DNA from: Pseudomonas monteilii
GTDB lineage: Bacteria > Pseudomonadota > Gammaproteobacteria > Pseudomonadales > Pseudomonadaceae
DNA: 64,000 bases
NCBI GenBank assembly: GCA_001534745.1
Contig: CP013997.1
Location: forward strand, 2,480,001 to 2,544,000
Direction: 5' to 3'
Each line of letters opens with the position of its first letter. Position 1 is the first letter of the stretch. Positions 17,771-25,289 of the stretch are shown here, piece after piece. A program made the position numbers and the translations under genes. The notes beneath the pieces were generated by a model. That model was not told where the DNA came from, did no database searches, and saw only the letters and a list, made by a program, of their open reading frames with translations.

Positions 17771-18823
17771 TCAGGCCTTCAGGGTCGCCATGTCGATCAC
17801 GAACCGGTACTTCACATCGCCAGCGATCATCCGCTCGTAGGCTTCGTTGATGTTGCGGATGTCCAGCATCTCGATGTCGCAGGTGATCTGGTGCTCGGCG
17901 CAGAAGTCCAGCACTTCCTGGGTCTCGGCGATACCGCCGATGAGCGAACCGGCCAGGACGCGACGCTTCATGACCAGGTTGGCCGCATGCACCGGTGGGT
18001 CGATGGGTTCGATCAGCCCGACTAGGATATGCACGCCCCCGAAGGTCAGGGTCTCCAGGTAGGGGTTGATGTCGTGCTGCACCGGAATGGTGTCGAGCAG
18101 GAAGTCGAAACGCCCCGCCGCTGCACGCATCTGCTCGGGATCGCTGGAGATGATCACGTGGTCGGCACCCTGGCGACGGGCCTCTTCGGCCTTGGCCACC
18201 GAACGGGTGAACAAGGTGACTTCGGCGCCCAGGGCCTTGGCGAGCTTGATGCCCATGTGGCCCAGGCCACCCATGCCCAGCACGCCGATTTTATGGCCAG
18301 GACCGACGCCGTGGTGCTTGAGCGGCGAGTAGGTGGTGATACCGGCGCACAGGATCGGTGCGGCGCTGGCCAGGTCGAGGCTGGCGGGGATGCGCACGAC
18401 GAAGTGCTCGCTGACCACGATGCTGTTGGAGTAGCCGCCCATGGTGTTGCTGCCATCGACCCGGTCCGGGGTGGCGTAGGTCATGGTCGGGCCTTCCAGG
18501 CAGTACTGTTCTTCATTGGCCTGGCACGCCGGGCACTGACGGCAGGAGTCGACCATGCAGCCGACGCCGACCAAGTCGCCGACCTTGTGCTGGCTGACCT
18601 TGTCACCGACGGCGGTCACACGGCCGACGATCTCGTGACCGGGCATCAGCGGGTACACGGCGATGCCCCACTCGTTGCGCGCCTGGTGGATATCGGAGTG
18701 GCAGACGCCGCAGTACAGGATCTCGATCGCCACGTCGTCCGGACGCGGGCTGCGGCGTTCGAAGGTCATGGGCGCCAGCGGGCTGGTGGATGTCTGGGCG
18801 GCATAGCCGATTGCGGTGTACAT
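17771..18823 (-). CDS. Zinc-dependent NAD(P) alcohol dehydrogenase (YahK/cinnamyl-type)
   Basis: Medium-chain dehydrogenase, 350 residues, that interconverts aldehydes and alcohols. Catalytic zinc ligands are in YCGVCHSDIH (Cys/His near 40) and LMPGHEIVG. The four structural-zinc cysteines are in SCRQCPACQANEEQYC, and the nucleotide site is GVLGMGGLGHMGIKLAKALG. The sequence resembles E. coli YahK, a broad NADPH aldehyde reductase. The ATG at 18823 (MYTAIGYAAQ) is the family start. It is divergent from the AraC gene at 18973, which may regulate it. Confidence 0.9.
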   Translation of the reverse strand: MYTAIGYAAQTSTSPLAPMTFERRSPRPDDVAIEILYCGVCHSDIHQARNEWGIAVYPLMPGHEIVGRVTAVGDKVSQHKVGDLVGVGCMVDSCRQCPACQANEEQYCLEGPTMTYATPDRVDGSNTMGGYSNSIVVSEHFVVRIPASLDLASAAPILCAGITTYSPLKHHGVGPGHKIGVLGMGGLGHMGIKLAKALGAEVTLFTRSVAKAEEARRQGADHVIISSDPEQMRAAAGRFDFLLDTIPVQHDINPYLETLTFGGVHILVGLIEPIDPPVHAANLVMKRRVLAGSLIGGIAETQEVLDFCAEHQITCDIEMLDIRNINEAYERMIAGDVKYRFVIDMATLKA

Positions 18824-18972
18824 GCGATGGACCTCTCGATGAAACGATTCAGTGTCGACAGTGTGCAGGCACAACGCGCCCATGCCCACCGCAGATCCTC
18901 CGGCCCTCATGCCTGATTCTCCGGACCTTCACGCGACAGCTGCCAACCCTCGTTGGTTCTGCGAAGATACGC

Positions 18973-19902
18973 ATGTCCAATCCTCTTTCCAGGCCACTCA
19001 TGCACCTGACCCGTCACCTCGACGCCAATGCGTCGCTCTGTGCGCTAATCGAAACCCTGGCCGTGCGGCCTGGCTTCGTCCCGACCGCCCTGCCCCAGGT
19101 CAAGGTGCTGAGCTGGGACCACTACGTGGCCAGCAGCCCGCAGATCTACGAACCCAGCCTGATGATCCTCGCCCAGGGCAGCAAGCTGGCACGCCTGGGC
19201 CCGCGCACCCTGGAGTACGGCGCCGGCCACTATCTGGTGCAGGCGTTGTCGGTACCGTTCATGTGCGAGACCTTCGCCACCCGTGAGGCGCCCCTGCTCG
19301 GGGTCGCGGTGGACATCGACCGGGCGATGCTCGGCGATCTGGTGCAGAGCATGGGGCCCATGCTCGACGTACCCGTACAGGCGCAGACGCCTCAGTCGAT
19401 GACCTCGGCCGCGCTCGACGCGCCGATGCGCGACAGCGTCAAACGGCTGTTGCGCTGCCTGCAGGATCCGGTGGATGCGCGGGTGTTGGGGCCGGCGCGG
19501 GTGCGCGAGGTGCTGTACACGGCATTGCGCGGGCCACAGGCCGGGGTATTGCGAGCGCTGGTCGAACAGCAAGGGCACTTCGCACGCATCGGCACCGCGT
19601 TGAGCTATCTGCGCGAGCATTACGCCGAACCGTTGAACGTGGACACGCTGGCCGAACGCGCCAACATGAGCGTGTCGACCTTCCACGAACACTTCAAGCG
19701 CTGCACGGAACTGGCGCCGATCCAGTACCTCAAGCGCCTGCGCCTGCTCAAGGCCCAACAGATGCTGATCGCCGAAGGGCTGGGCGTGGCCCAGGTCGCG
19801 CACCGCGTCGGCTACCAGAGCACCTCGCAGTTCAGCCGCGAGTACAAGCGCCAGTTCGACTGCAGCCCAGGCCAGGAACAGGCGCGCCTCGCCTCGGTGT
19901 AA
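18973..19902 (+). CDS. AraC-family regulator (AraC_N type)
   Basis: Regulator of 309 residues. The N-terminal AraC_N domain (about 20-180) has YEPSLMILAQGSKLARLG and GHYLVQALSVPFMCETFA. The C-terminal helix-turn-helix pair (about 205-300) has LNVDTLAERANMSVSTFHEH and VAHRVGYQSTSQFSREYKRQ. Proteins of this type often sense aldehydes or control neighbouring dehydrogenases; here the divergent alcohol dehydrogenase is the obvious candidate target. The ATG at 18973 (MSNPLSRPL) is used, but an in-frame ATG at 19000 (MHLTRHL) is an alternative. Confidence 0.87.
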   Translation: MSNPLSRPLMHLTRHLDANASLCALIETLAVRPGFVPTALPQVKVLSWDHYVASSPQIYEPSLMILAQGSKLARLGPRTLEYGAGHYLVQALSVPFMCETFATREAPLLGVAVDIDRAMLGDLVQSMGPMLDVPVQAQTPQSMTSAALDAPMRDSVKRLLRCLQDPVDARVLGPARVREVLYTALRGPQAGVLRALVEQQGHFARIGTALSYLREHYAEPLNVDTLAERANMSVSTFHEHFKRCTELAPIQYLKRLRLLKAQQMLIAEGLGVAQVAHRVGYQSTSQFSREYKRQFDCSPGQEQARLASV

Positions 19903-19917
19903 GCCGCCTGCTGCCCA

Positions 19918-20451
19918 TTACGCCAGTGCCCAATCGGCCAGGGGCAGGTAGCGCCCCTTGTACGACTCGTACAACGTGAACTGCCGCACCTTCAACCAGA
20001 ACGCCGGCGCGATTGCGGCTTCCGGCACCTGGCCGCGAAACTCGCGCATCAAGGTCAGGTGAGGACGGTATTCCTGCGCCGGCGGCTGCGGCACCCACGG
20101 CAGCACGGCCTGTTGCAGGTCATAGGCCAGACGACGTAGCGCCGGGGGCGCGTCGGGGGATTCGAGCACCAGCACACCGGGGCGCTGCCAGACCGTCAGG
20201 CGATCGAGCACCAACCGCATCGCCGCAGGCCGGCTGACACTTTCGATGGCCGCGCACACGGCCGGCACCTGCTGGCTGTCGACATCGCCCAGGAAAAGCA
20301 GCGTCAGGTGGAACTGGCCAGGCGGTACCGGTTTGCCACCGCGCAGGTTCAAGGCATGGCGAAAGCGGGCGATGTCCTGGCGCTGCGGCGCCTCGCATTC
20401 GACGGCGACGAACAGGCGCTTGAAGGGTTGGCCGGTTTCACGTGTGTTCAT
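19918..20451 (-). CDS. thpR: RNA 2',3'-cyclic phosphodiesterase ThpR
   Basis: 2H phosphoesterase of 177 residues that opens 2',3'-cyclic phosphate RNA ends to 2'-phosphates (the LigT-like family). Both catalytic HxT motifs are present: FHLTLLFLGDV near residue 45 and PHLTLMREFRG near 130. The start begins RLFVAVECEAP, as in the family. The gene converges on the AraC gene 15 bases away and is divergent from lpxO. Confidence 0.92.
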   Translation of the reverse strand: MNTRETGQPFKRLFVAVECEAPQRQDIARFRHALNLRGGKPVPPGQFHLTLLFLGDVDSQQVPAVCAAIESVSRPAAMRLVLDRLTVWQRPGVLVLESPDAPPALRRLAYDLQQAVLPWVPQPPAQEYRPHLTLMREFRGQVPEAAIAPAFWLKVRQFTLYESYKGRYLPLADWALA

Positions 20452-20613
20452 GAGGAGGGCTTCCAATCGGACGATGACGATTGGAGGGGGCGGCACGGCA
20501 TTGGTGCGATCGTATTGTTCCCCTGCCAACGTAACAAAGTGTACAAAGCCGTCGGTCATTTGTTTATGCTGGCACGCTCACGCCCTGGGCTCGACCTGCT
20601 GACCTGTATTCCC

Positions 20614-21513
20614 ATGAAAATCGCACTCGTACTGCTCTTCGTCTTCTCCATCGCCTATGTCCACCTGCGCGGTCGCGTGCGCCACAAGCTGACCCGTCAA
20701 CTGGGCGACCACTCGAGCTTCCTGGCACCGATCAACACCTTGCTCTACCTGTGCTCGCGCCACCCAGCCAAGCCGTACCTGCCGGTCGAGGCCTTTCCCG
20801 AGCTGCAGCCGCTGAAGGACCACTGGCAGGAGATCCGCGCCGAGGCACAGCAGTTGCTTCAGGTGGGCGAGATCAAGAAGTCCGACAACCACGACGACGT
20901 CGGCTTCAACTCGTTCTTCAAAAGTGGCTGGAAACGCTTTTATTTGAAGTGGTACGGCGAGAGCCACCCCTCGGCCATGACCCTGTGCCCGCGCACCACC
21001 GAGCTGTTGCAAGGCATCGGCTCGGTCAAGGCGGCGATGTTCGCCACCCTGCCGCCGGGCGCCAAGCTGGTGCGTCACCGGGACCCGTACGCAGGTTCCT
21101 ACCGGTACCACCTGGGGCTGGACACGCCGAACGACGACGCCTGCTTCATCGAGGTGGATGGCGAGCGCTATGCCTGGCGCGATGGCGAGGCGGTGATGTT
21201 CGACGAGACCTACATCCACTACGCGGCCAACACCACCGAACACACGCGGATCATCCTGTTCTGCGACGTCGAGCGGCCCTTGAAGTACCGCTGGGCGACG
21301 GCCTTCAACCGCTGGTTCAGCCGCAATGTGATGTCCGCGGCGGCCGCCCCGAACGATGCCAAGGACAAGACCGGCGGCATCAACCGCCTGTTCACCAAGA
21401 TCTATGCGATCAGGGCACGCGGCAAGGCCCTGAAGAAGCGCAACCGCATGCGCTACTACCTGGAGAAGTGGGTGGTGGTCGCGGCGCTGGTGGCGTTGTT
21501 CATCTATATCTGA
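20614..21513 (+). CDS. lpxO: Lipid A 2-hydroxylase LpxO (aspartyl/asparaginyl hydroxylase family)
   Basis: Inner-membrane Fe(II)/2-oxoglutarate dioxygenase, 299 residues, that 2-hydroxylates a secondary acyl chain of lipid A. It has an N-terminal membrane anchor (MKIALVLLFVFSIAYVHLRG) and a C-terminal hydrophobic segment (WVVVAALVALFIYI). The iron ligands are in KLVRHRDPYAGSYRYHLGL (HxD) and ETYIHYAANTTEHTRIIL. Substrate-contact region SVKAAMFATLPPGA precedes it. Length and layout fit LpxO. The gene is monocistronic and followed by REP-rich DNA. Confidence 0.92.
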   Translation: MKIALVLLFVFSIAYVHLRGRVRHKLTRQLGDHSSFLAPINTLLYLCSRHPAKPYLPVEAFPELQPLKDHWQEIRAEAQQLLQVGEIKKSDNHDDVGFNSFFKSGWKRFYLKWYGESHPSAMTLCPRTTELLQGIGSVKAAMFATLPPGAKLVRHRDPYAGSYRYHLGLDTPNDDACFIEVDGERYAWRDGEAVMFDETYIHYAANTTEHTRIILFCDVERPLKYRWATAFNRWFSRNVMSAAAAPNDAKDKTGGINRLFTKIYAIRARGKALKKRNRMRYYLEKWVVVAALVALFIYI

Positions 21514-21546
21514 GACAGCGTTGACCTGGCGGCCGCTCCGGGGCCG

Positions 21547-21571
21547 ATCGCGGGCAAGCCCGCTCCCACAG
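21547..21571 (+). repeat. Single REP sequence
   Basis: REP core (CGCGGGCAAGCCCGCTCCCA) in plus orientation, 34 bases after lpxO. The 370-base gap between lpxO and the next gene holds only REP-type repeats. Confidence 0.85.
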
Positions 21572-21649
21572 GCTCGCGGCAGCTTGTCTGACTGTGGCGT
21601 GCCGGGGGGTGTTTGGACTACATCGCTGGCCTGCCAGGCTGATGCGCTC

Positions 21650-21810
21650 CCCTTTGTGGGAGCAACTGTCTTTCTCGGTACATGCCCGACCGTGTGCTGC
21701 GCTTGACAGGGCCCTATCGCGGGCAAGCCAGCTCCCACCCAGACCTCCGCAGCCATCAACACAGTCATGGCTGCGCAAGCAGCTTGTGGGAGCGGGCTTG
21801 CCCGCGATGC
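21650..21810 (+). repeat. Paired-REP (BIME-like) mosaic, copy 2
   Basis: A REP pair at 21716-21740 and 21785-21808 with its spacer matches the reverse complement of 5747-5840 at about 87 of 92 positions. The left flank (TGTGGGAGCAACTGTCTTT, then GGTACATGCCCGA and TTGACAGGGCC) also matches the flank of the other copy, with gaps. Confidence 0.85.
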
Positions 21811-21883
21811 ACACCACGCTGAACACGCTCCTGTCGATGATCGGCAGCCTCACCCGCTCTACGGGTGCGGTACATCCATTCGC

Positions 21884-22810
21884 TCACCGCCACACCGCCC
21901 CCGCCACGTCCACCCGCCGCGGCAGCACCTTGTTTTCCAGAAACAGGTCCGCCGTACGCTGTTGCGCCGCGACGATCTCGTCGCTCACCGGCAGGATCGG
22001 CGATGCCGGTCGGTGGCTGAAGATTTGCCGGACCACGGCTTCGGACACCCCCATGAACCCGGCCAGCAGCGTGATGCTGCCTGCCTCGTCGTGGCGTGTC
22101 AGCGCTTCGGCTGCCGTGATCTGGTCGAGCACGGCCTGCACGAACCGAGGATGCGCCTGGACGTAGCCACGCGCGCCGAGCATGAACGGCCCGGTCAAGC
22201 CCAGCCCTTCCCCGTTGGCCAGCAGCCGCGAGGTCCCCTCCAGGTCGATGGCCGAGTAGAACGGGTCCCAGATCGCCCAGGCATCGACGCTGCCCCGCTC
22301 GAACGCCGCCCGCGCATCGGCAGGCGCCAGGTAGACCGGCTGCACGTCACGCAGGCTCAATCCTGCCTTGCCCAACGCCCGCAGCAGCAGGTTGTGTGCG
22401 CTCGAGCCTTTCTGGAAGGCGATGCGCTTGCCTTTGAGGTCGGCCACCTGGGTCAAGGGACTGTCCTTGGGTACCAGGATCACCTCGGCCCGGGGCTTGG
22501 GTGGCTCGGCCCCCAGGTACAGCAGGTCGGCACCGGCCGCCTGGGCGAAGAGCGGCGGGATGTCGCCGGTCGAGCCGATGTCCAGGCTGCCGACGTTCAA
22601 GGCTTCGAGCATCTGCGGGCCGGCCGGGAACTCGATCCACTGCACCTGCGTGCCTGGAAAGCGCTGTTCGAGCAGTCGGTGTTCCTTGGCCAGGGCCAGG
22701 TTGATCGAACCTTTCTGATAGCCGATGCGCAGGTTCTGCGGGTCGGCCGCCAGTGCGCTGCTGCCCGCCAGGGCCAGCAGCAACAGCCAGGCCAGTCGAA
22801 GGGTCTTCAT
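21884..22810 (-). CDS. Aliphatic sulfonate/taurine-type ABC substrate-binding protein
   Basis: Periplasmic binding protein of the SsuA/TauA family, 308 residues. The signal peptide MKTLRLAWLLLLALAGSSALA is cleaved near residue 22. Mature motifs are LRIGYQKGSINLALAK, NVGSLDIGSTGDIPPLFAQA and VDAWAIWDPFYSAIDL, typical of SsuA. It is the last gene of the TonB receptor operon, three bases after the aldo-keto reductase. No ABC permease or ATPase gene is adjacent, so it must share a transporter encoded elsewhere. I infer a role in uptake of an organosulfur compound. Confidence 0.87.
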   Translation of the reverse strand: MKTLRLAWLLLLALAGSSALAADPQNLRIGYQKGSINLALAKEHRLLEQRFPGTQVQWIEFPAGPQMLEALNVGSLDIGSTGDIPPLFAQAAGADLLYLGAEPPKPRAEVILVPKDSPLTQVADLKGKRIAFQKGSSAHNLLLRALGKAGLSLRDVQPVYLAPADARAAFERGSVDAWAIWDPFYSAIDLEGTSRLLANGEGLGLTGPFMLGARGYVQAHPRFVQAVLDQITAAEALTRHDEAGSITLLAGFMGVSEAVVRQIFSHRPASPILPVSDEIVAAQQRTADLFLENKVLPRRVDVAGAVWR

Positions 22811-22813
22811 GGC

Positions 22814-23857
22814 TCACTCCTTCCAATCGGTCGAGGGTTTTTCCCACAGGTTGATGCCGCCTTCGACGGCGTGCTGGTCGATCTCGGCCAGCTCTTCGTC
22901 GCTGAAAGCCAGGTTTTCCAGGGCCGCCACGTTCTCGGTGATCTGTTCCGGGCGGCTGGCGCCGATCAGGGCCGACGTCACCCGCGGATCGCGCAGGGTC
23001 CAGGCCAGCGCCAGCTGCGCCAGGCTCTGCCCTCGGCGGGCGGCAATGGCATTGAGCGCGCGGGCGCGGGCCAGGTTGGCGTCGCTCAGGTGTTCGGGCC
23101 GCAACGAGCTGCCGCCCGCGCGGTTGACGCGGGCGTCGTCAGGAATGCCGTTCAGGTACTTGTCGCTGAGCAGGCCCTGGGCCAGTGCGGTGAACACGAT
23201 CACACCGGCGCCCAGCGCCTCGGTGGTGTCCAGCAGGTCCTGTTCGATCCAGCGGTTGAACAGGTTGTAGGCCGGTTGGTGGATCAGCAGAGGTACCCCT
23301 CGCGCCTGCAGCAGTGCGGTGATCTCCCGCGTCTTTCCGGCCGAGTACGAAGAGATGCCGATGTACAGCGCCTTGCCCTGCCGGACGATGTCGGCCAGCG
23401 CCGCTGCGGTTTCCTCCAAGGGCGTGTCCGGGTCGAAACGGTGCGAATAGAAGACGTCGACGTAGTCCAGGCCCAGCCGCTGCAGGCTCTGGTCGAGGCT
23501 GGCGATCAGGTACTTGCGCGAGCTGCCGCCCTGACCGTATGGCCCTGGCCACATGTCCCAGCCGGCCTTGCTGGAGATGATCAACTCGTCGCGGTAGGCA
23601 CGCAGGTCCTCGCGCAACAGGCGGCCGAAGTTGGTTTCGGCGCTGCCGTACGGTGGCCCGTAGTTGTTGGCCAGGTCGAAGTGGTTGATGCCCGCGTCGA
23701 ACGCGGTGCGCAGCAGGGCGCGCTGGGTATCCAGGGGCGTGGCGTCGCCGAAGTTGTGCCACAGGCCAAGGGACAGCGCCGGCAGCACCAGGCCACTGCG
23801 GCCGACGCGACGGTAAGGCATGTGATCGTAGCGTTGCGGATGGGCGACGTAGCTCAT
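22814..23857 (-). CDS. Aldo/keto reductase, L-glyceraldehyde 3-phosphate reductase type (YghZ)
   Basis: NADPH-dependent TIM-barrel reductase, 347 residues, very like E. coli YghZ/Gpr. The catalytic Tyr is in HFDLANNYGPPYGSAETNFG, the catalytic Lys in IISSKAGWDMWPGPYGQGG, and SALIGASRPEQITENVAAL is the cofactor loop. YghZ reduces methylglyoxal and L-glyceraldehyde 3-phosphate. In this operon it may instead act on the aldehyde released by the neighbouring monooxygenase. Its start overlaps the stop of that monooxygenase by four bases (ATGA), so translation is coupled. Confidence 0.9.
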   Translation of the reverse strand: MSYVAHPQRYDHMPYRRVGRSGLVLPALSLGLWHNFGDATPLDTQRALLRTAFDAGINHFDLANNYGPPYGSAETNFGRLLREDLRAYRDELIISSKAGWDMWPGPYGQGGSSRKYLIASLDQSLQRLGLDYVDVFYSHRFDPDTPLEETAAALADIVRQGKALYIGISSYSAGKTREITALLQARGVPLLIHQPAYNLFNRWIEQDLLDTTEALGAGVIVFTALAQGLLSDKYLNGIPDDARVNRAGGSSLRPEHLSDANLARARALNAIAARRGQSLAQLALAWTLRDPRVTSALIGASRPEQITENVAALENLAFSDEELAEIDQHAVEGGINLWEKPSTDWKE

Positions 23858-25197
23858 GGGCAGCCTCGTTCGGTGAAGTAAGGGTTGGCAGGCCGTTGCA
23901 GGCCCAGGTGATCACGCAGGGTCCGACCCTCGTAGCGCTGGCGGAACAGCCCGCGGCGCTGCAATTCGGGCACCACGTGCATGGCGAAGTCTTCGAGGCC
24001 CTGGGGCAGGTGCGGGACCAGCACGTTGAAGCCATCGGCAGCGCCGTGCTCGAACCAGGCCTGCAGGGCATCGGCCACCTGGACCGGGGTGCCGATCACG
24101 GTGTAGTGCCCTCGCCCGCCGGCAATCCGGCGCCCGAGCTGGGCCAGGGTCAACTGCTCGTCCCCGGCCAGCTCGGTCAGCAACTGCTGACGGCTGCGCT
24201 GGCCGTTCTCGGTGAGGGGCAGGTCGAGCAATGGGCCGTCCAGCGGGTAGCCGGACAGATCGAAGTTGCCAAGCATGCGCCCCAGCAAGGCAACGCCCAC
24301 GCGGGGATCGACCAGGGCCTGAAAGTGCGCGTGCTTGGCCTGCGCTTCCGCCTCACTGGAGGCCGTCACCACATAGACACCGGGCATGATCTTCAACGCT
24401 TCGGTGCTGCGCCCGAACCGGGCCAGGCGCCCTTTCACGTCTGCATAGAACGCCTGCGCCTTCGCCAGGGAAGGTTGCGCGGTGAACACCACCTCGGCAC
24501 TCTGCGCCGCCAGTTCGCGACCGACCTCGGAAGAGCCGGCCTGCACCAGCACGGGCCGCCCCTGGGGTGAACGCGCCACGTTGAGCGGGCCGTCGACCGA
24601 GAAATGCTCGCCGCGGTGGTCGAGGCGGCGCACGCCGTCCGGGCGATGGAACAGGCCGACCGTCTTGTCGCGCACGAAGGCATCGTCGGCCCAGCTGTCC
24701 CACAGCCCTTGCACCACCTGCTGGAATTCCCGCGCCCGGGCATAGCGCTCGGCATGGGGGATGTGGGCGTCGCGGCCGAAGTTGCCAGCCTCGGCGGCGG
24801 CATCGGAGGTCACCAGGTTCCAGCCGGCGCGCCCGCCGGAGAGGTGATCGAGCGAGGCGAACGCGCGGGCCACGTGGTAGGGCTCGTTGTAGCTGGTGGT
24901 GGCCGTGCTGATCAGGCCGATGCGTTCGGTGACGGCGCTGAGCGCCGACAGCAGCGTCAGCGGCTCGAAGTGCACCGAGCGGGCACTGTGACTGGCCAGC
25001 GCATCACTGGGCGCGGCCACGCTATCGGCGATGAACAAGGCATCGAAGCAGGCCGCTTCGGCGATATGGGCCACACGTCGGTAGATGGCGAAGTCCAAAG
25101 GATCGCTCGGCACTTCGGGATGACGCCAGGCGGCGACATGGTGCCCGGTCGCCATGACGAAGGCGCCGAGGCTCATGTGTCGTACAGGTGTGTTCAT
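23854..25197 (-). CDS. Flavin-dependent monooxygenase, NtaA/SnaA/DszA family
   Basis: Luciferase-fold FMNH2-dependent monooxygenase, 447 residues, class C. Motifs are VASGHHVAAW-like start (FVMATGHHVAAWRHPEVP), FEPLTLLSALSAVTERIGLI, LSGGRAGWNLVTSDAAAEAG and PVLVQAGSSEVGRELAAQSA. Family members oxidise nitrilotriacetate, dibenzothiophene sulfone, pristinamycin or dimethyl sulfide and need a separate FMN reductase, none of which lies in this operon. With the sulfonate-type binding protein and the TonB receptor it suggests organosulfur or siderophore-like substrate breakdown. The TonB receptor gene ends 92 bases upstream. Confidence 0.88.
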   Translation of the reverse strand: MNTPVRHMSLGAFVMATGHHVAAWRHPEVPSDPLDFAIYRRVAHIAEAACFDALFIADSVAAPSDALASHSARSVHFEPLTLLSALSAVTERIGLISTATTSYNEPYHVARAFASLDHLSGGRAGWNLVTSDAAAEAGNFGRDAHIPHAERYARAREFQQVVQGLWDSWADDAFVRDKTVGLFHRPDGVRRLDHRGEHFSVDGPLNVARSPQGRPVLVQAGSSEVGRELAAQSAEVVFTAQPSLAKAQAFYADVKGRLARFGRSTEALKIMPGVYVVTASSEAEAQAKHAHFQALVDPRVGVALLGRMLGNFDLSGYPLDGPLLDLPLTENGQRSRQQLLTELAGDEQLTLAQLGRRIAGGRGHYTVIGTPVQVADALQAWFEHGAADGFNVLVPHLPQGLEDFAMHVVPELQRRGLFRQRYEGRTLRDHLGLQRPANPYFTERGCP

Positions 25198-25289
25198 GGT
25201 GGTGCGCTCGTGTACGGGGTGTCATGAAACGACGCGCCGACCCGACCGGACCGTAACGGTGCAGGCAGGGTCGGCCCGTCGGACGGGGC

